Part shown: in pieces, positions 1 through 12,029 of the stretch
Layout of the letters: each line of letters starts with the position of its first letter
Numbering within the stretch: position 1 is the stretch's first letter
Source of the DNA: Sinonovacula constricta
Lineage: Eukaryota; Mollusca; Bivalvia; Cardiida; Solecurtidae
NCBI GenBank assembly: GCA_007844125.1
Contig: CM017559.1
Span: forward strand, 33,943,363-34,007,362
DNA: 64,000 nucleotides
Direction: 5' to 3'
Position numbers and translations under genes: made by a program
The notes under the pieces: generated by a model
Databases searched by the model: none
Told to the model about the DNA's origin: nothing
Seen by the model: only the letters and a program-made list of their open reading frames with translations

Positions 1-632
1 GGGAGGACTTCATACACCCACTGTAACTTCTTGCTCTTGTGGGAGGACTTCATACACCCACTGTAACTTCTTGCTCTTGTGGGAGGACTTCATACACCAA
101 CTGTAACTTCTTGCTCTTGTGCAAGGTTTCGTACTCCCACTGCAAATTCTTACTCTTGTGCGAGGACTTCATACACCCACTTCAACATCTTTCTCTTGTG
201 TGAGGGGTTCATACACCCACTGTAACTTCTTGCTCTTTTGCAAGGTTTCTTACGCCAACTGCAAATTCTTACTCTTGTGTGAGGACTTCATACACCCACT
301 GTAACTTCTTGCTCTTGTGCGAGGTTTCGTACTCCCACTGCAAATTCTTACTCTTGTGTGAGGAGTTCATTCACCCACTGCAACTTCTTGCTCTTGTGGG
401 AGGACTTCATACACCCACTGCAACTTCTTGCTCTTGTGGGAGGACTTCATACACCAACTGTAACTTCTTGCTCTTGTGGGAGGACTTCATATACCCACTG
501 TAACTTCTTGCTCTTGTGGGAGGACTTTATACACCCACTGTAACTTCTTGCTCTTGTGGGAGGACTTTATACACCCACTGCAACTTCTTGCTCTTGTAGG
601 AGGGGTCATAAACCCACTGTAAGTGCTTGCAA
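1..632. repeat. 40-bp minisatellite array
   Basis: About 15 tandem copies of a 40-bp unit, recognisable by GGGAGGACTTCATACACC and CTTCTTGCTCTTGT. Two unit types occur: one with GAGGACTTCATACACC, and one with AAGGTTTCGTACTCCC followed by GCAAATTCTTACTC. The second type recurs at about 120, 240 and 320, which suggests a short higher-order pattern. Copies decay after 590. The array starts before the window and probably lies in an UNC-13 intron. Open frames here are by-products of the repeat, because 40 is not a multiple of 3. Confidence 0.95.
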
Positions 633-1085
633 TTTGAGGTTTGTTTGAACTGACACCGCAAAGCTACAAACAGTTATCTGGATAAGGTAGGATAAATTGA
701 CCATAACTGTAATATGAACCTACTTTACCCTAAAAGTGAAATTTGTATTGTGGAGGTCTGTAGTCATTGACATGTCATCAGATTTCAAATATGTAGAGTA
801 TGGTATCTATTGCTAAAAAACTAGTATGTGTTTGTAAGATCCATAGATACTCATGGTAGCTGAAGTTTCTTTACTTAACAAGCATGTGCACTTTCTTTTT
901 TCCTCTTAATTGACAAAAAACTAAAATAAAAAAGGACCAAAATAGTGCATGAAACTGCATTTCTGTTCTGCAAATTGTATATTGTTTTGTTTTGCATACG
1001 ATTTTGTTTTGCTTTGTTAGTTGTATACATTTTAATATTATTCTGATCAAAATTATTCTGAATTAATCACTCTTCAATGTTACAG

Positions 1086-1245
1086 TGGTGGCAGCAAACG
1101 ACTTGAAGTGGCAGACGACAGGCATGTTCAGACCATTTGTGGAGATCAACATGATTGGTCCACATATGAGTGACAAGAAAAGGAAACACTCCACTAAATC
1201 CAAGAGCAACAACTGGTCTCCAAAATTCAATGAAACATTCCATTT
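1086..1245 (+). CDS. unc-13: UNC-13/Munc13 penultimate coding exon (first half of C2C domain)
   Basis: Internal exon bounded by a TACAG acceptor ending at 1085 and the donor GTAAGT starting at 1246. It enters with two bases of a split codon and leaves with two. The reading [11 protein letters not shown], then [12 protein letters not shown] and [25 protein letters not shown], is the start of the C-terminal C2 (C2C) domain of UNC-13/Munc13. These are large presynaptic proteins that open syntaxin and prime synaptic vesicles. From family knowledge the C2C domain acts at the vesicle membrane and does not need calcium. Here the lysine-rich patch [12 protein letters not shown] is visible. The exon joins in phase to 2104-2401. 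The rest of the gene, including C1, C2B and the MUN domain, must lie before the window. Confidence 0.93.
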
Positions 1246-1420
1246 GTAAGTTAAGCTAGCTCTAAACCCATTTAGCACAAATTGATCAGACCTAGGCATA
1301 TAGTGTAGATCCACCTCAGGAAGCACCCAGTGGGAGCAGTCTAATCAGGAACTGCACTTTTTGCTGAAAAGTCTTTTAGTACATGTTGCTGTCCTTGTTA
1401 GCCAATGAGTCAGATATGTT

Positions 1421-1572
1421 TGACATGGTCACTGATAGTTGGTTATTAAACTGACTTGGTCGCAGATAGTTGGTTATTAAACTGACTTGGTCACTGATGG
1501 TTGGTTATTAAACTGACTTAGTCACAGATAATTGGTTATTAAACTGACATGGTCACTGATGGTTGGTTTTTA
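1421..1572. repeat. 31-bp minisatellite
   Basis: Nearly five copies of a 31-bp unit containing GGTTATTAAACTGACTTGG; unit starts are seen at 1431, 1462, 1493, 1524 and 1555. It is intronic in unc-13. Confidence 0.9.
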
Positions 1573-1816
1573 TAATACAATACAACACCTTGAGGCTATA
1601 TACATGCAGGATTTGTGTTGTCTTGAGGTTGGCAGAATCAATATTGTTGGGATTAATTTTTTTTAATAATTTTTAATAACAACAACAACCTAGCATGTCG
1701 TAAATGTGGTTATATTATAAACATAATAATAAAAAGTAATTATGTGCTCATTTACTTCTAACACAAACAGAAAGATGAGAGACTTGATAGTCATGATAAA
1801 AAAAATATGTTTGTTG

Positions 1817-2014
1817 AAAATGGTAGTAGTATAGCTCCCTTGCTAACACTCACACACACATAAAAGGGTAGTTCCACGACTTGATGGCCCAGCGTCAGAA
1901 TAATGTGCATGCCAGGTGTTCTCGGCATGCTATATCTGCTGCAAGTGACCACCATCTCCAGATTACTGAAATACTGTTGGTGGGACGATAAAGCCAATAA
2001 ATAAGCATTTTTGA
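1817..2014 (+). mobile_element. SINE family B, head missing
   Basis: Matches the body and 3' end of family B: AATGGTAGTAGTATAGCTCC, AAGGGTAGTTCCACGACT, CCAGGTGTTCTCGGCATGC, ATACTGTTGGTGGGACGATA, ending AAGCCAATAAATAA. The tRNA-like head is absent, as expected of a 5'-truncated or eroded retroposon copy. Confidence 0.85.
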
Positions 2015-2103
2015 CATTCAATTAGCTTTCCAGCATTGAGAAAGTGGAGCGTATTCTATTTATAAATTACTAGCATTCATACTTTTAAAATCACTCATTT
2101 CAG

Positions 2104-2401
2104 TATCCTTGGAAACGAGGATGAACCCAACTCATATGAACTACACATCTGTGTGAAGGACTACTGCTTTGCTCGGGAAGACCGTCTTATTGGCATGTCT
2201 GTCATGCAACTGCGTGATATCGCTGAGCAAGGAAGCTGCGCATGCTGGTGCTCTCTTGGAAAGCGTGTCCATCTTGACGAAACCGGCTGGACAATCCTCC
2301 GTATTCTTTCTCAGAGAACCAATGACGAGGTAGCGAAAGAATTTGTGAAACTGAAGTCAGAGGTGCGCCACCTGGAGGAACATATGATGCAGAAACACTG
2401 A
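2104..2401 (+). CDS. unc-13: UNC-13/Munc13 last coding exon (end of C2C domain, stop)
   Basis: The exon begins after TTTCAG, completes the split Phe codon and ends with TGA at 2399-2401. The translation includes [55 protein letters not shown] and [16 protein letters not shown]. This is the very conserved C terminus of UNC-13 proteins; the stretch from [11 protein letters not shown] to KEFVKLKS is diagnostic. The protein ends about 16 residues after that motif with an uncharged to basic tail (HMMQKH), close to the usual end of the family. The AP-rich tail I recall from some vertebrate paralogues is absent. Together with 1086-1245 it supplies the complete C2C domain. Confidence 0.95.
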
Positions 2402-2580
2402 AGATTGACGATGTTCTCTCGAAAGGCTTTTTACTAGTATAGGCGCTGTAGTGTAGTTTACATTTAGTGTAAGCTCATTTTTATGTGCAGGTGTCTGCAT
2501 ATGTATGTGTATTGTGCATATATACTTGTTGCAAAGTTTCTTTACATGGCAAATGAATAAATATGATTTCATTAAGCCAT
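2402..2580 (+). other. unc-13 3' UTR with proximal polyadenylation signal
   Basis: The sequence after the stop codon reaches a canonical AATAAA at 2556-2561, so the shortest transcript would end near 2575-2580. Later AATAAA motifs (for example near 3117 and 4199) would allow much longer 3' UTRs. Which is used cannot be told from sequence. Confidence 0.5.
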
Positions 2581-5000
2581 GTTAATTGCATTTAATATCA
2601 TAATGGCTTGACGTAGGATGGCAATTAGTTCAATTCAAATTAAACAAATTATGAAAACAGATATTTGCGGGGGGGGGGATTAAAATTATGTACATACATA
2701 TGCATTGCTTGCATATAAACATGTATCACATGAACATTGTATGTTGTGTAACATATGTATGTATTTGTGAAAAATATACATGCATATGTTTTTGTATACT
2801 AGCTTTTGGAATCTGAAAATATACACTGTTTTATAGTAAAACTATATTTTGATGAAAAAAAATTGCAGTTTGTTGTACTATTTAGAAAAATACAGTTTAT
2901 GTCTGATTATTCAGTAATGTATTTTAGTATTATGTGCAGAGAATTGAAATTTCAAATGTGAAAATCTGAAAACGCATCACTTGCATTGTATTTTGTGTTA
3001 TGCCAAAAGTCCAGAGTTGACAGCTCAAATCTCTGTACATAGTAGAAACTGTTTGAAGGGGATCTCTGAAAAAAAGTTGATCTTCACCTGTTATTATGCC
3101 TAGAGGAAATCACTGAAATAAAAATTTTCAATTTATTGTTACTTCAACTTTACCAAAGTTGACCACATAAAGATCAAATATCGGTAAATAAATATTAATA
3201 ACGTTGAACAGGGTGATTTTTATCCAAGCTTTGTAATAATTATATGTAATCGATTAAATGGTGCTTATTCCCTGTAAGTTTTGCCACAACCAATTGATAA
3301 TTTTTCCTGTAACAAAATGATGAGGAAATTGATTGTTTTTAGGTATTTTCTTTAATTTCAATTTGTAATGTAAGTTTTAAAGAAATATTTTCAATAAACA
3401 AGATAATAGCAGTTATCAAATTATTTTCATTATATAAAAAGTCAAAATCCCCTTCATTCAGTTTGTATTTGAAATTTAAAATACACTCGGTCATAGGAAG
3501 TTTGTCTCTGTATAAGGGAGATAACTGCATGTGTATTCATCCTGTATATTTGTGGTTAGGGCTCTTTGTAACTAGAAAAGTCTAGCATATTCTATAGAGT
3601 AATCTACTGCCTTGCTTGTGTGGTAATTAAAAGTGCTTTCATCTCAATTCTTATTCTTGATTCATTTTTCTTAATAGTTGTGTACCATTTGCCATTGGAC
3701 TTTATAATGAGTTTTAATCATTATGTGTAACTAGTAATGGAGTGGTTCTAATTGCATTTGTTACAAAAACAGTGTTCAGAAGAAGGTTGTCATTATTTGT
3801 TGTTGTCAAAGAAAACTGCGATATAAAGTTTCTGATTATATAAAACGTCACTGATTGTTAATTTAGACTCCTGTTAAATGTTTCTTGCAATCTGATTGGT
3901 TAATATTTGTTGTATAATTCAATGCTACCATTAGAGTAGACTGACTGGTTAGTACTTTTATGTTAATCATTTGATGTTCCCATCTAAGGAATTTCACTGG
4001 TTGATATTTATAGCAACGAATCAGATTTAAGGAAGTTGTTGCAGCATTGTTTCTATTATTAAATCAATGCATTGAAATACAGAAATGGGAAATAACTTTC
4101 CTCAAGTAAATAATTATAAAAAATTATTCTTTTAAATTTCAACACAGTGTAACAAATACTTTCATAAAAAGTTGCTATTGCAATTTTCATTTGTATTTAA
4201 TAAAACCTTTGTAGTTGTGAAGTACCTTAAGAATGTAGTTAATTGTTTAGATTTGTTGTTATCATAACATAGTCAACGCTATAATTATGTATGTATATAT
4301 ATAAAATAGGCAGTAAATATGCAACAGAAACTATTTAAATTTCCTACGTGTTCTTTCTTTCATTTTGAAATTTTCACTTCAACTTTTAGGCAATACAATG
4401 CCTAATTTGCTCACGAACTTTGTGTACATATATTTATGTATAGAACTGTATCAAGTCCTGTATAGTATCATGTGAAATTATATATTATATACTCCCATAC
4501 TATATATTAACCTGTATCTCCATATCCATTTTACACCTATGTGAGACTAGAACGTTTAAGCATCAATGGACACATGAATATATATGGATGTTGTGATGAA
4601 AATGCAAAATTTGTGTAGCTTTTTATAAAATTTCAGGAGTTCTGTTCCGTTTTTGGTTTGTTTTCAACTTTGCCTCTGTTTATTCCATATTTCTATTTTT
4701 TTTCTTTTTTTTTTCTCCAGATTACATTCGAAGCTGGTTGTTTAATTGAAAGCTTTATATTAATTAGTTTTACAAATGATATTTTGACTCAATGTGCTGT
4801 TTTTGATATTATGTAATGATTTCTGACCTTATTTCAAAAAGGCATTTAACAATGTGTGTGTAGATTTCTGTTATATAGGATTGCAATGAATAGGATTTTG
4901 TTCCCAATTTTAAGGCGGACACAGTCTGTTAAGGTCTTTTTGTGTTCCTGTTTTGTCTAAATGTCATCCCTTTTCAAGGTTTGAAAAGAGTTTGTTATAC
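2581..5000. other. AT-rich stretch, no gene seen
   Basis: No exon-like reading was found. It holds a G10 run at 2669-2678, AT-rich simple sequence, and three loosely similar 'CTGATTGGTTAATATT' motifs near 3893, 3943 and 3998. The first part could be extended unc-13 3' UTR. Confidence 0.5.
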
Positions 5001-5004
5001 TCAT

Positions 5005-5218
5005 CATAGGCACCGATTTGTAACTCCTCTGACTTCTAAGCATCCCACCGTGTGGGTTCAAGACCTGTTCGGGGCGAGGGACTTAATTTGGGTCTTCCAG
5101 CTGACATGTGGTGCGCTTGTAGTTCTACCCAAACATGTGTCTGGGGTCTTTCTCCACCAAATAGCTATAAATAGCATAATTGGTCGCTGCAGTGAATCTC
5201 AAAAACAAAACAGAACAA
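5005..5218 (+). mobile_element. SINE family A
   Basis: tRNA-derived SINE. The head is eroded, but ACCGATTTGTAACTCCTCTG and the box-B-like GTGGGTTCAAGACC are present. The body includes GGTCTTCCAGCTGAC, ACATGTGTCTGGGGTCTT, CACCAAATAGCT and ATTGGTCGCTGC, and the tail is A/C rich. Confidence 0.85.
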
Positions 5219-5284
5219 TTTACACATCATAGGTCTATGAATCGTCCTAATTAATAATTTACTGTGTTATTTGTTATGACACTG

Positions 5285-5420
5285 TGTTTTGAAGATTTTT
5301 GGAGCATTATTTCTGCATAAACTCAGGCTTTATTGTAAATAAAGACAATTTTGAATGCTACCTTTATTAAAAGATCTAAAAATATTTGAACTTAATTTAT
5401 AAATAAATAAGCACACTGAA
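5285..5420 (+). repeat. Dispersed repeat E, partial
   Basis: GCATTATTTCTGCATAAACTCAGGCTTTATT and GACAATTTTGAATGCTACCTTTATT, as two separate stretches, match the first half of the copies at 12030, 21379, 37034 and 39225. Confidence 0.55.
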
Positions 5421-7232
5421 GGTATCTGCTAAAAATAGATACTTGAGTCAATTAGCCTGATGATGGCAAAAGTAGGTGGTCACAAATAATTAACTGTGCT
5501 GTGTGTCTCCGATAGTGAGTGGGATATTATTCTCCTCCACTTTTCACAGAAATGTCGAACTTAAAGAGCATTTCGTGGGATTTTTTCAGATTACAATAAT
5601 TTATATGAATGCTTGAAAGAAAAAAATCTGGTATAAACGGTCCGATAAATGTAAATAAATAAAAAATTCTTGTGTAGCAAACTTTATCGAAAAGGGACAC
5701 ACAAAACAATTTAGTGATGTCATTCTTAGGCTACATAAATCTGCCTTTTATTTTCATTATAACATTCATGATGTACAAGGAAACGGGTGTCTTTCTTTTG
5801 ACTGGACATCTACATGTAAACAGAAATCCATTTTTTGTGCAATTTTTCCTCTAATTTTACTGGTAAACAGGTAGATTGTTTGGTGCAATATTTATTATTA
5901 TTTTTAGAATCAGAATCTTTTGAAAGAAATGATATGACACAGAAACGAGTTTCCATTATTCATTTTTAACTTACCTGTGTACAATTTATAAATCCCCAAA
6001 ATAGCAATCTTTAGCTATGTCCCATTTGTTATTAACATTGTATATGTTTAGTTTATATATTTTATTACTTACCAATATGTTTTTATTATTTTTTTTTATA
6101 TTGCAGTTAGTCAATTTGTTTTGGTGGTTTATTTCTATTGCATGGCGGCTTTTGGTTTTTTAAAGCTGTGACATCTATGTACACATTATACCCAGACATA
6201 TATATTCCAATTAGTTATACATGTATAAATATTTCTGAAATTTATAAAATTATAGGGTACTTTAAAAATTTTGCTTGCAAAAGTAATTTAAACCTGTTAC
6301 AGAATAACTTCAAGGGGTGGGCTGTTTAGTACATTTTGGTTAGTGGCTTTATTTTGGTGTAAAATGTTTGTTTCAGTGTAATTTGTTAAAAACAGTGTTA
6401 CGACTTTTTTCAAGTAGTCATAATGTGATGTCAGGTTGTTTGTTTTTGTTTGTACTTCATATACATTTATAACGGTTTTACTTGTCTTGTTACTTATTTA
6501 AGATGCATAAAAAACATACAGTTGTATAATATTTTGTTTTATGGTGAAGGTGATACATTACAGTTTCTTTAGCATGGTTTTATTCTTTCTTTTTTTCTGC
6601 ATGGTTGGATCTGTGGGTATGAATAAAAGACACTTAGATATAATTTATAATTTTTATTGCAAAACGATTGTCTTATATGCATCAAACACTACTTTTTTAA
6701 ATTTGGTTGTGAATTGGGGGGTAAGTTAAAATTATTATTTGGAATATGTACCTACATGAACTATATAGGTTAAATGCATGAATAGAATAGAAGCCAAATA
6801 CAAAAGTTTGTTGGGTTTTTTTGTCCCTTTTTATTAGAAATTTAATGTGGCTTAGACATGTTTTATGGCATTCCATAACAAGTGTTTTACTTTGTCTAAA
6901 TTCAATAGTTGAATTTGATTTGCTTTAAACGACAAAATATGTTTGGGTATGACAACAAATGATTGATAGTGTTTAAATGGAAGTAAATTTGTTCGTCATT
7001 AGTAATTCTATATGTCTGTGTGTATTGTTTATATTATCTTTATCTGTTTTTGTTTTTCATATACTATACTGTCAACTAACTTGTTGGCATAAATAAATAT
7101 TATCTCTTTACAATGAAATTGCTTATTTTTTTTAAATGTCCCATATATAATGTCAAATCCGGTTTGGAACAAGTAAAAACTGAGAAACTGCACATACCAT
7201 ACAGCCAAACCTGACACTGCGACTGCCCATAA
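5421..7232. other. AT-rich stretch, no gene seen
   Basis: T-rich + strand with long homopolymer runs. Short open frames such as 6138-6329 show no domain, and no exon with a convincing splice pair was recognised. Confidence 0.5.
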
Positions 7233-8271
7233 CAGGGGCGGATCCAGTATTTCAGAATAGGGGTGGGTGGGGCGAGGGAGTAACATTCGGCCGCAGGCCG
7301 GAGCTGATCGCGCCGCAGGCGCGAAATCCGCGGCAGGGGCTCTGAAGGTGCTCCCCCAGAAAATTTTGAATTCTAGATGCGCTGAGATGCGATTTCCAAG
7401 CATCTGTGGGGCATAATTTCCTTATCTATTTGCTCACTTTTAAGGGCAAAATATCCACTGACTTGGACATCTTAATGTTACTGAAAAGAAACCTATTATC
7501 GTAAGAACACTAAAATAACCAAGACACTGTCAGTGTATAATTATAATGAACGTCCTGAATGTGAATAACTATCTCTTTATCTGTAAAAAAAAAAGATAAA
7601 TGCAAGGATATTCCTAGCATTTGCTATTTTTAGGCATATAGAGCATAGAAATTATATATTTACATTGCCAGTCAAACATGACTATATATGACTACTGGGT
7701 AACAACTCGATTCAAAATGTCCGGGAAAAAATCGAATCTGTAAACAGTAGTTACCCTGATTTGCACGAACAATGTGCGTCTGTCACCGACGTCTGCGAGA
7801 TAGAGATGTGTACATGTAATAGGTAATTCATGTCAACTGTTTAGTTTGTCCAGTCAAATGTTTTTCGCTTCCTGGTCACGTGACTCAGTGGGTGGAGCGA
7901 TCTACCCGCTGGCGTGATGTTAATTCGCGGGCGATGGAGACTAGAGTCACGTGGTATATTGGCGCCATGGTGTAGGGCGTGGCGGCTTTTGCTGGGCTAC
8001 ACACTCAGTAAAGGCCGTCGTTTCCATTAGAGCATTTTTGCAAAAAGACTAGAGCTATGTTCAAGAAAACATTTAACATGACAACAGAAGTAGGCTTGTC
8101 GCCTCAGAAATATGCGAGACAAAGCTATAGTGGAAACGGGCCTTAAGAGGCGTAGCCCTTTGAAAACCTTCGCGTCAAAAAATAAAAAATGAACACTTTT
8201 TTTTTTGTTGGTCGTCGAAAAATGGGGGGGGGGGGGCGGCCCCTTCGGGCCCCCCTCTGTATCCGCCCCTG
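7233..8271. mobile_element. hAT-like non-autonomous DNA element (or two fragments)
   Basis: Begins CAGGGGCGGATCCAG and ends CTGTATCCGCCCCTG, an imperfect inverted terminal repeat of the type common in animal hAT elements. GC-rich subterminal blocks (CGGCCGCAGGCCGGAGC near 7290, GGCGGCCCCTTCGGGCCCCC near 8236) sit inside both ends. No transposase reading frame remains. The bases flanking the ends do not form a clear 8-bp duplication, so the two ends may belong to different insertions. Confidence 0.5.
8012..8143. mobile_element. PIF/Harbinger-type MITE with TAA target duplication
   Basis: 132-bp element. The left end AGGCCGTCGTTTCCATTAGAGC is nearly the inverse of the right end GCTATAGTGGAAACGGGCCT. 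It is flanked on both sides by TAA (8009-8011 and 8144-8146), the 3-bp TWA duplication typical of PIF/Harbinger. It sits inside the hAT-like element, so it is the younger insertion if that element is intact. Confidence 0.7.
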
Positions 8272-8764
8272 CATAATCGGCGACCACCTGCTCTATACGA
8301 CCTCTTCAGAGACGCCCGCAAATTAAAAAATATAGAAGTATAAAGTGTGTTTATATTTAGAAAATCAACTACTGCATTGTAACTCAACACCTTGGCCATT
8401 CGGAACTATTTTGAGACATTTCTAAGCGTGTGGACAAGCGGCGGAAAGTGCTGAATCAAATAAAGTATGTCAACAAGAGAGGCACGTTAACAAACAGAGC
8501 AAGAAACAGCAAAACCTTATTTACAATGCCATCAAATTTCCTAGTGTTAAAATTATATGTAAAAAATGTCATTATACGAATGGGAAAAGGTCCGAATACA
8601 TACAGACAAGGTCGTAACATTTGCATACATGGGGCCTTTTCTGAGGCCAACGTGGAAGATCTGCTATTTTTTTTCAAAAAAGGTAACGTGTTTTCAAAAT
8701 AGGGAAATTTCTGAAAATGTGTTAAACACCACCCATTTTCAAATAATTTTTAACCTTAAAACCA

Positions 8765-8880
8765 TCTGAACACCTCGGATAATTCACGCATCTCTCTAGG
8801 TAGTCGGATCACCTCGGCCATTTTCCTTATTGGGACTACTTTGGTGACAGATGTCAGATCATCAGTTGGCAGCTCGGATG
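8765..8880. repeat. Dispersed 'CACCTCGGATAATTCACG' repeat
   Basis: GAACACCTCGGATAATTCACG followed by CACCTCGGCCATTTTCC. The same motif is at 13069-13100, and weaker relatives lie near 14190 and 18470. Type of element unknown. Confidence 0.5.
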
Positions 8881-9363
8881 ACAACTAACCACAGTACGAT
8901 GCCTCTAAATTTGTGGTGGCTTCAAATTAAAATAATCCAATTTTAATTTACCCAGCGCAGCAGACACACAGCTGTCAAACAATGCCATTGTTTATGTTTT
9001 GTGTCAACTACATTTTACCCATATTCTTCTTGCGATTTCCGGCGAACAAAACAAAACGATCGTGATTTCTGTAAGATCGTGATTTCCGTTTACCCGAGTT
9101 GTTCCGATTGACCTTAAAAGTGAGAGCTTCCCTCCAAAAGTGGGAGAGTTCATATGTATGCATTTGACTTGTACATAGTACAACGTCGTAATAAATGGAA
9201 TTAAAACAAATCATACATACACATATAGAACATTAACAGTTTAAAGCGACAGGTAATGATATATTTACATTTTAAACTAAAGTTTAATTTTGTTTTTCGC
9301 AGAATAAAAGCGACGTAGTTCATTTGTTTATGAGCGGCAACCATAGGACATAGACGACAATTA

Positions 9364-9590
9364 CTTTTTTTGTTACATCGCACCGACACAATTATGGTCA
9401 TATTGGCGACGTCAAGCTAATTATTGGTGGAGGAAGACCCTAGACATCTGGGTTGAACCACCGGCGCACTGCAGGTTAGCAGGAAAACCTCCCCCCGACT
9501 GGGACTCGAACCCACGTGGTGAAGGGCTGAGGAGTTTCAACTTAGCGACTCTTACCGCTCGTCCACGTGCGCCCCCACGCGACAATTATA
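9364..9590 (-). mobile_element. SINE family A with 8-bp target duplication
   Basis: Minus-strand copy. Read on that strand it has the tRNA-like head with box B (GGGTTCGAGTCCC), then TTTTCCTGCTAACCTGC, CGGTGGTTCAACCCAGAT and GGGTCTTCCTCCACCAATAA, and ends in a T/A-rich tail. It is flanked by GACAATTA at 9356-9363 and 9591-9598. Confidence 0.9.
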
Positions 9591-9599
9591 ATGTGACTG

Positions 9600-11448
9600 A
9601 ATGTCAACTTATGGAAGAGTGCGAGACAGTCGAAATATTCTCAGTACACATTTTGTATGTTTAAGAAGCTATCTGAACAACACACGCTGTTTAGAACACG
9701 AACCTTACTTATATTGTCTTGTATTTTGCCTCATAAGATCAAATGCGTCACATTAAAGCCATAATAAAATGGACATGTACCCTAAAGAAAGAATATTTCA
9801 AACGAAATAAAACGAATAGGTATTTAAACGAAAATAACGTTTTGAAACTTATATAGTTATATAATGTATAATATAGTTACATATATCGGCATATATTAAT
9901 GTGTTAACAGATATCGGTATATAGTATAAATAAAAACAATTACTATTTATAGCGACTATCGTAGCCTATCAAACTACACATTTTATGAAATTCATCTTCT
10001 GATTATGACATTTAAGAAAAGTATTTAAAATTTACTGTTAGAGTTAGGATTTTAGAACAATGATCAAACTTTCATTTTACTCAATGTGTGATTTATCCCG
10101 AATCGTGAAAAAAAAAACGTTGCCACCTATTTATATTTCGCTGACATTGGACAACATTAATTATCGCCCTTTTCATTGCACTTTTTCTTGGCATATATTT
10201 TGTCTTGTCATTTGGCACTGTCAGAACAATACAAAGAAAGTTAAATGTATTTATTTCCAAAAACCTTTTCTCAGCTAAATCGCATAAAGTCGCTGAAAAA
10301 AAAAAACAAAAAAAAAACAAAAAAAACGATCGAACAAACGAACAAAAACAGCAGAAAACGTGTTATGTTTATACTATTAAATGGATTAAAAAAAATAAAC
10401 ATTTACATGAGTAAATAGATAAAAAATAAGCATTCACAAGAGTAAATGGATAAAAAAATAAGCATTTACATGAATGTTATAAGTTGTATTGTTTCGCAAC
10501 ATCCTATGTTTTACAACGCTGTATTCTGAAGTTTCCAATTTCAAAATGTCGACAGGCAACGAGGTCACGTGATTTCTCCTTAACAACGCGGTCACGTGGT
10601 GTAAGATGCAGCAGATTCCTTGGTAGCTGAGCGCGATGTTGATGAAGTAATTTGGGACTAGATAGGACAGGAATGTCTCCCTAAATCGAGATACACAAAC
10701 CACTTTCTTAAGGACTGATAGTGTAAAAGTGTTTCTTGTGGGTATTTAAATGAATGGGCTGCGTCTGATGTTTTTTCATAGATTGGTGTCGTTTTTACAA
10801 CTGTCATAAAACAGGTCACTTTGTTTTTAGTACATGTGTGCGCTGTTGAATGCATAAAAAGTAGTTTTGCACCTGTTTTGACAAATATAATTCGGACATG
10901 TAAGTGAACACTGGTGGATGTTTTCTATTTGTCTTCTGATAAGAGAGCCGTCCCTTTTAGGTAAGTTGAATGTACATATTAAATGATTCTTTTATATATA
11001 AATTTGTCTACAAAACAGGTTAAGACACGTTTTCATGAGTGTTACAAGTGTTTTATGCTTATCCAAAGTAACTGGCAATATAAACTGGCAGTGAAATTTC
11101 ATCCAAACTTAGAGCGGTTTTAGTAAACTTTCGCTTATTTTTCTCTGAAGTATATACTGATAATTAATTAATTTCTTACCAAAAACAGTAGTTGCCTGCC
11201 AGTCTATGTATATAAACGTAAGCGGCATATTCAATTCATTTTTACGCGTATTTCTTTTAATGGTTTTTTACATTAGATCTGCCAAATATGACTTGGCGAT
11301 GCAAAATTTCCGACCAAAGGTTCCTTTATAACTTTTCTTCGTACTTTCCACATTTAACCTCTACTTCTTAAAAACCTTGAAATTTGTTTCCGTTATTTTA
11401 CTACGTTTCACAGTGCATTTTTGTGTTTCTTAAAACTTTGCTTTATGT
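9600..11448. other. AT-rich stretch, no gene seen
   Basis: Long A-runs at 10298-10326 and AT-alternating sequence at 9840-9930. Open frames on both strands at 10060-10860 overlap each other and show no recognisable domain. Confidence 0.5.
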
Positions 11449-11704
11449 GGCGCCCGTGGCGTAGTGGTAGTCGCCGATTTGTAACTCCTCTGACCGCTTA
11501 GTCTCCCACACCGTGGGTTCGAGTCCTGATCGGAATGAAGGGCTTGCTGTGGGAAGGTCTTCCAGATGACTTGCGGTGCGCCGGTGGTTCTATCCACACA
11601 TTTGTCTCGGGACTTCCTCCACCAAAACAGCTGGACGTCGCTATATGAAGAGTTATCATAATTAGTCGCTGCGAGTTATTACAAAATAATACAAACAAAA
11701 ACAA
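11449..11704 (+). mobile_element. SINE family A, near full length
   Basis: The best-preserved family-A copy. Box-A-like GTGGCGTAGTGGTAGTCGCC and box-B-like GTGGGTTCGAGTCC lie about 45 bp apart. The body runs through GGTCTTCCAGATGACTTGCG, CCGGTGGTTCTATCC, TTCCTCCACCAAAACAGCTG and TTAGTCGCTGCGA to an AATACAAACAAAAACAA tail. TTTATGT occurs at both edges and may be the target duplication. Confidence 0.92.
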
Positions 11705-12029
11705 TTGGTTTATTTTATGTAGCCAAAGAACCGTGTATATATGTATATGTTTATGTGTGTATATGCATATGTACGTGTGAGTGCGTGCACGTGTGTGTGT
11801 CGTATTATTTTTAAAAGAATATACAGTCTTAATAGATGAAATTTAAAAAAACAACGGACAAAATGCATCCAAGTATTCTATTTTATCTAAAACTTAACCA
11901 CAAGACCTCAAACCCGAAGTCAATCATCAAATATATTATTTGACTGTTTATACAAACTAGTTTTTGGTAAGATTTTCGACAATTTTAACATATCTTCAAA
12001 TTCATAAAGTGAAAAAAAGCCTTAGTGTT

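Larger units (their letters stand above)
1246..2103 (+). other. Intron of unc-13
   Basis: GT-AG intron of 858 bp between the two UNC-13 exons (GTAAGT donor, TTTCAG acceptor). It carries a copy of the dispersed 'TGATCAG...AGTGTAGATCCA' repeat at 1283-1345, a 31-bp minisatellite, and a 5'-truncated family-B SINE. Confidence 0.88.

Noticed and set aside
119..543. Overlapping open frames in the first 550 bases with repeated Cys/Leu-rich peptide
   Set aside because: They are translations of the 40-bp minisatellite in shifting frames; no start context, splice site or domain.
7029..7403. 124-codon minus-strand open frame rich in Ala/Pro
   Set aside because: Its GC-rich half is the subterminal block of the hAT-like element; no transposase motif.
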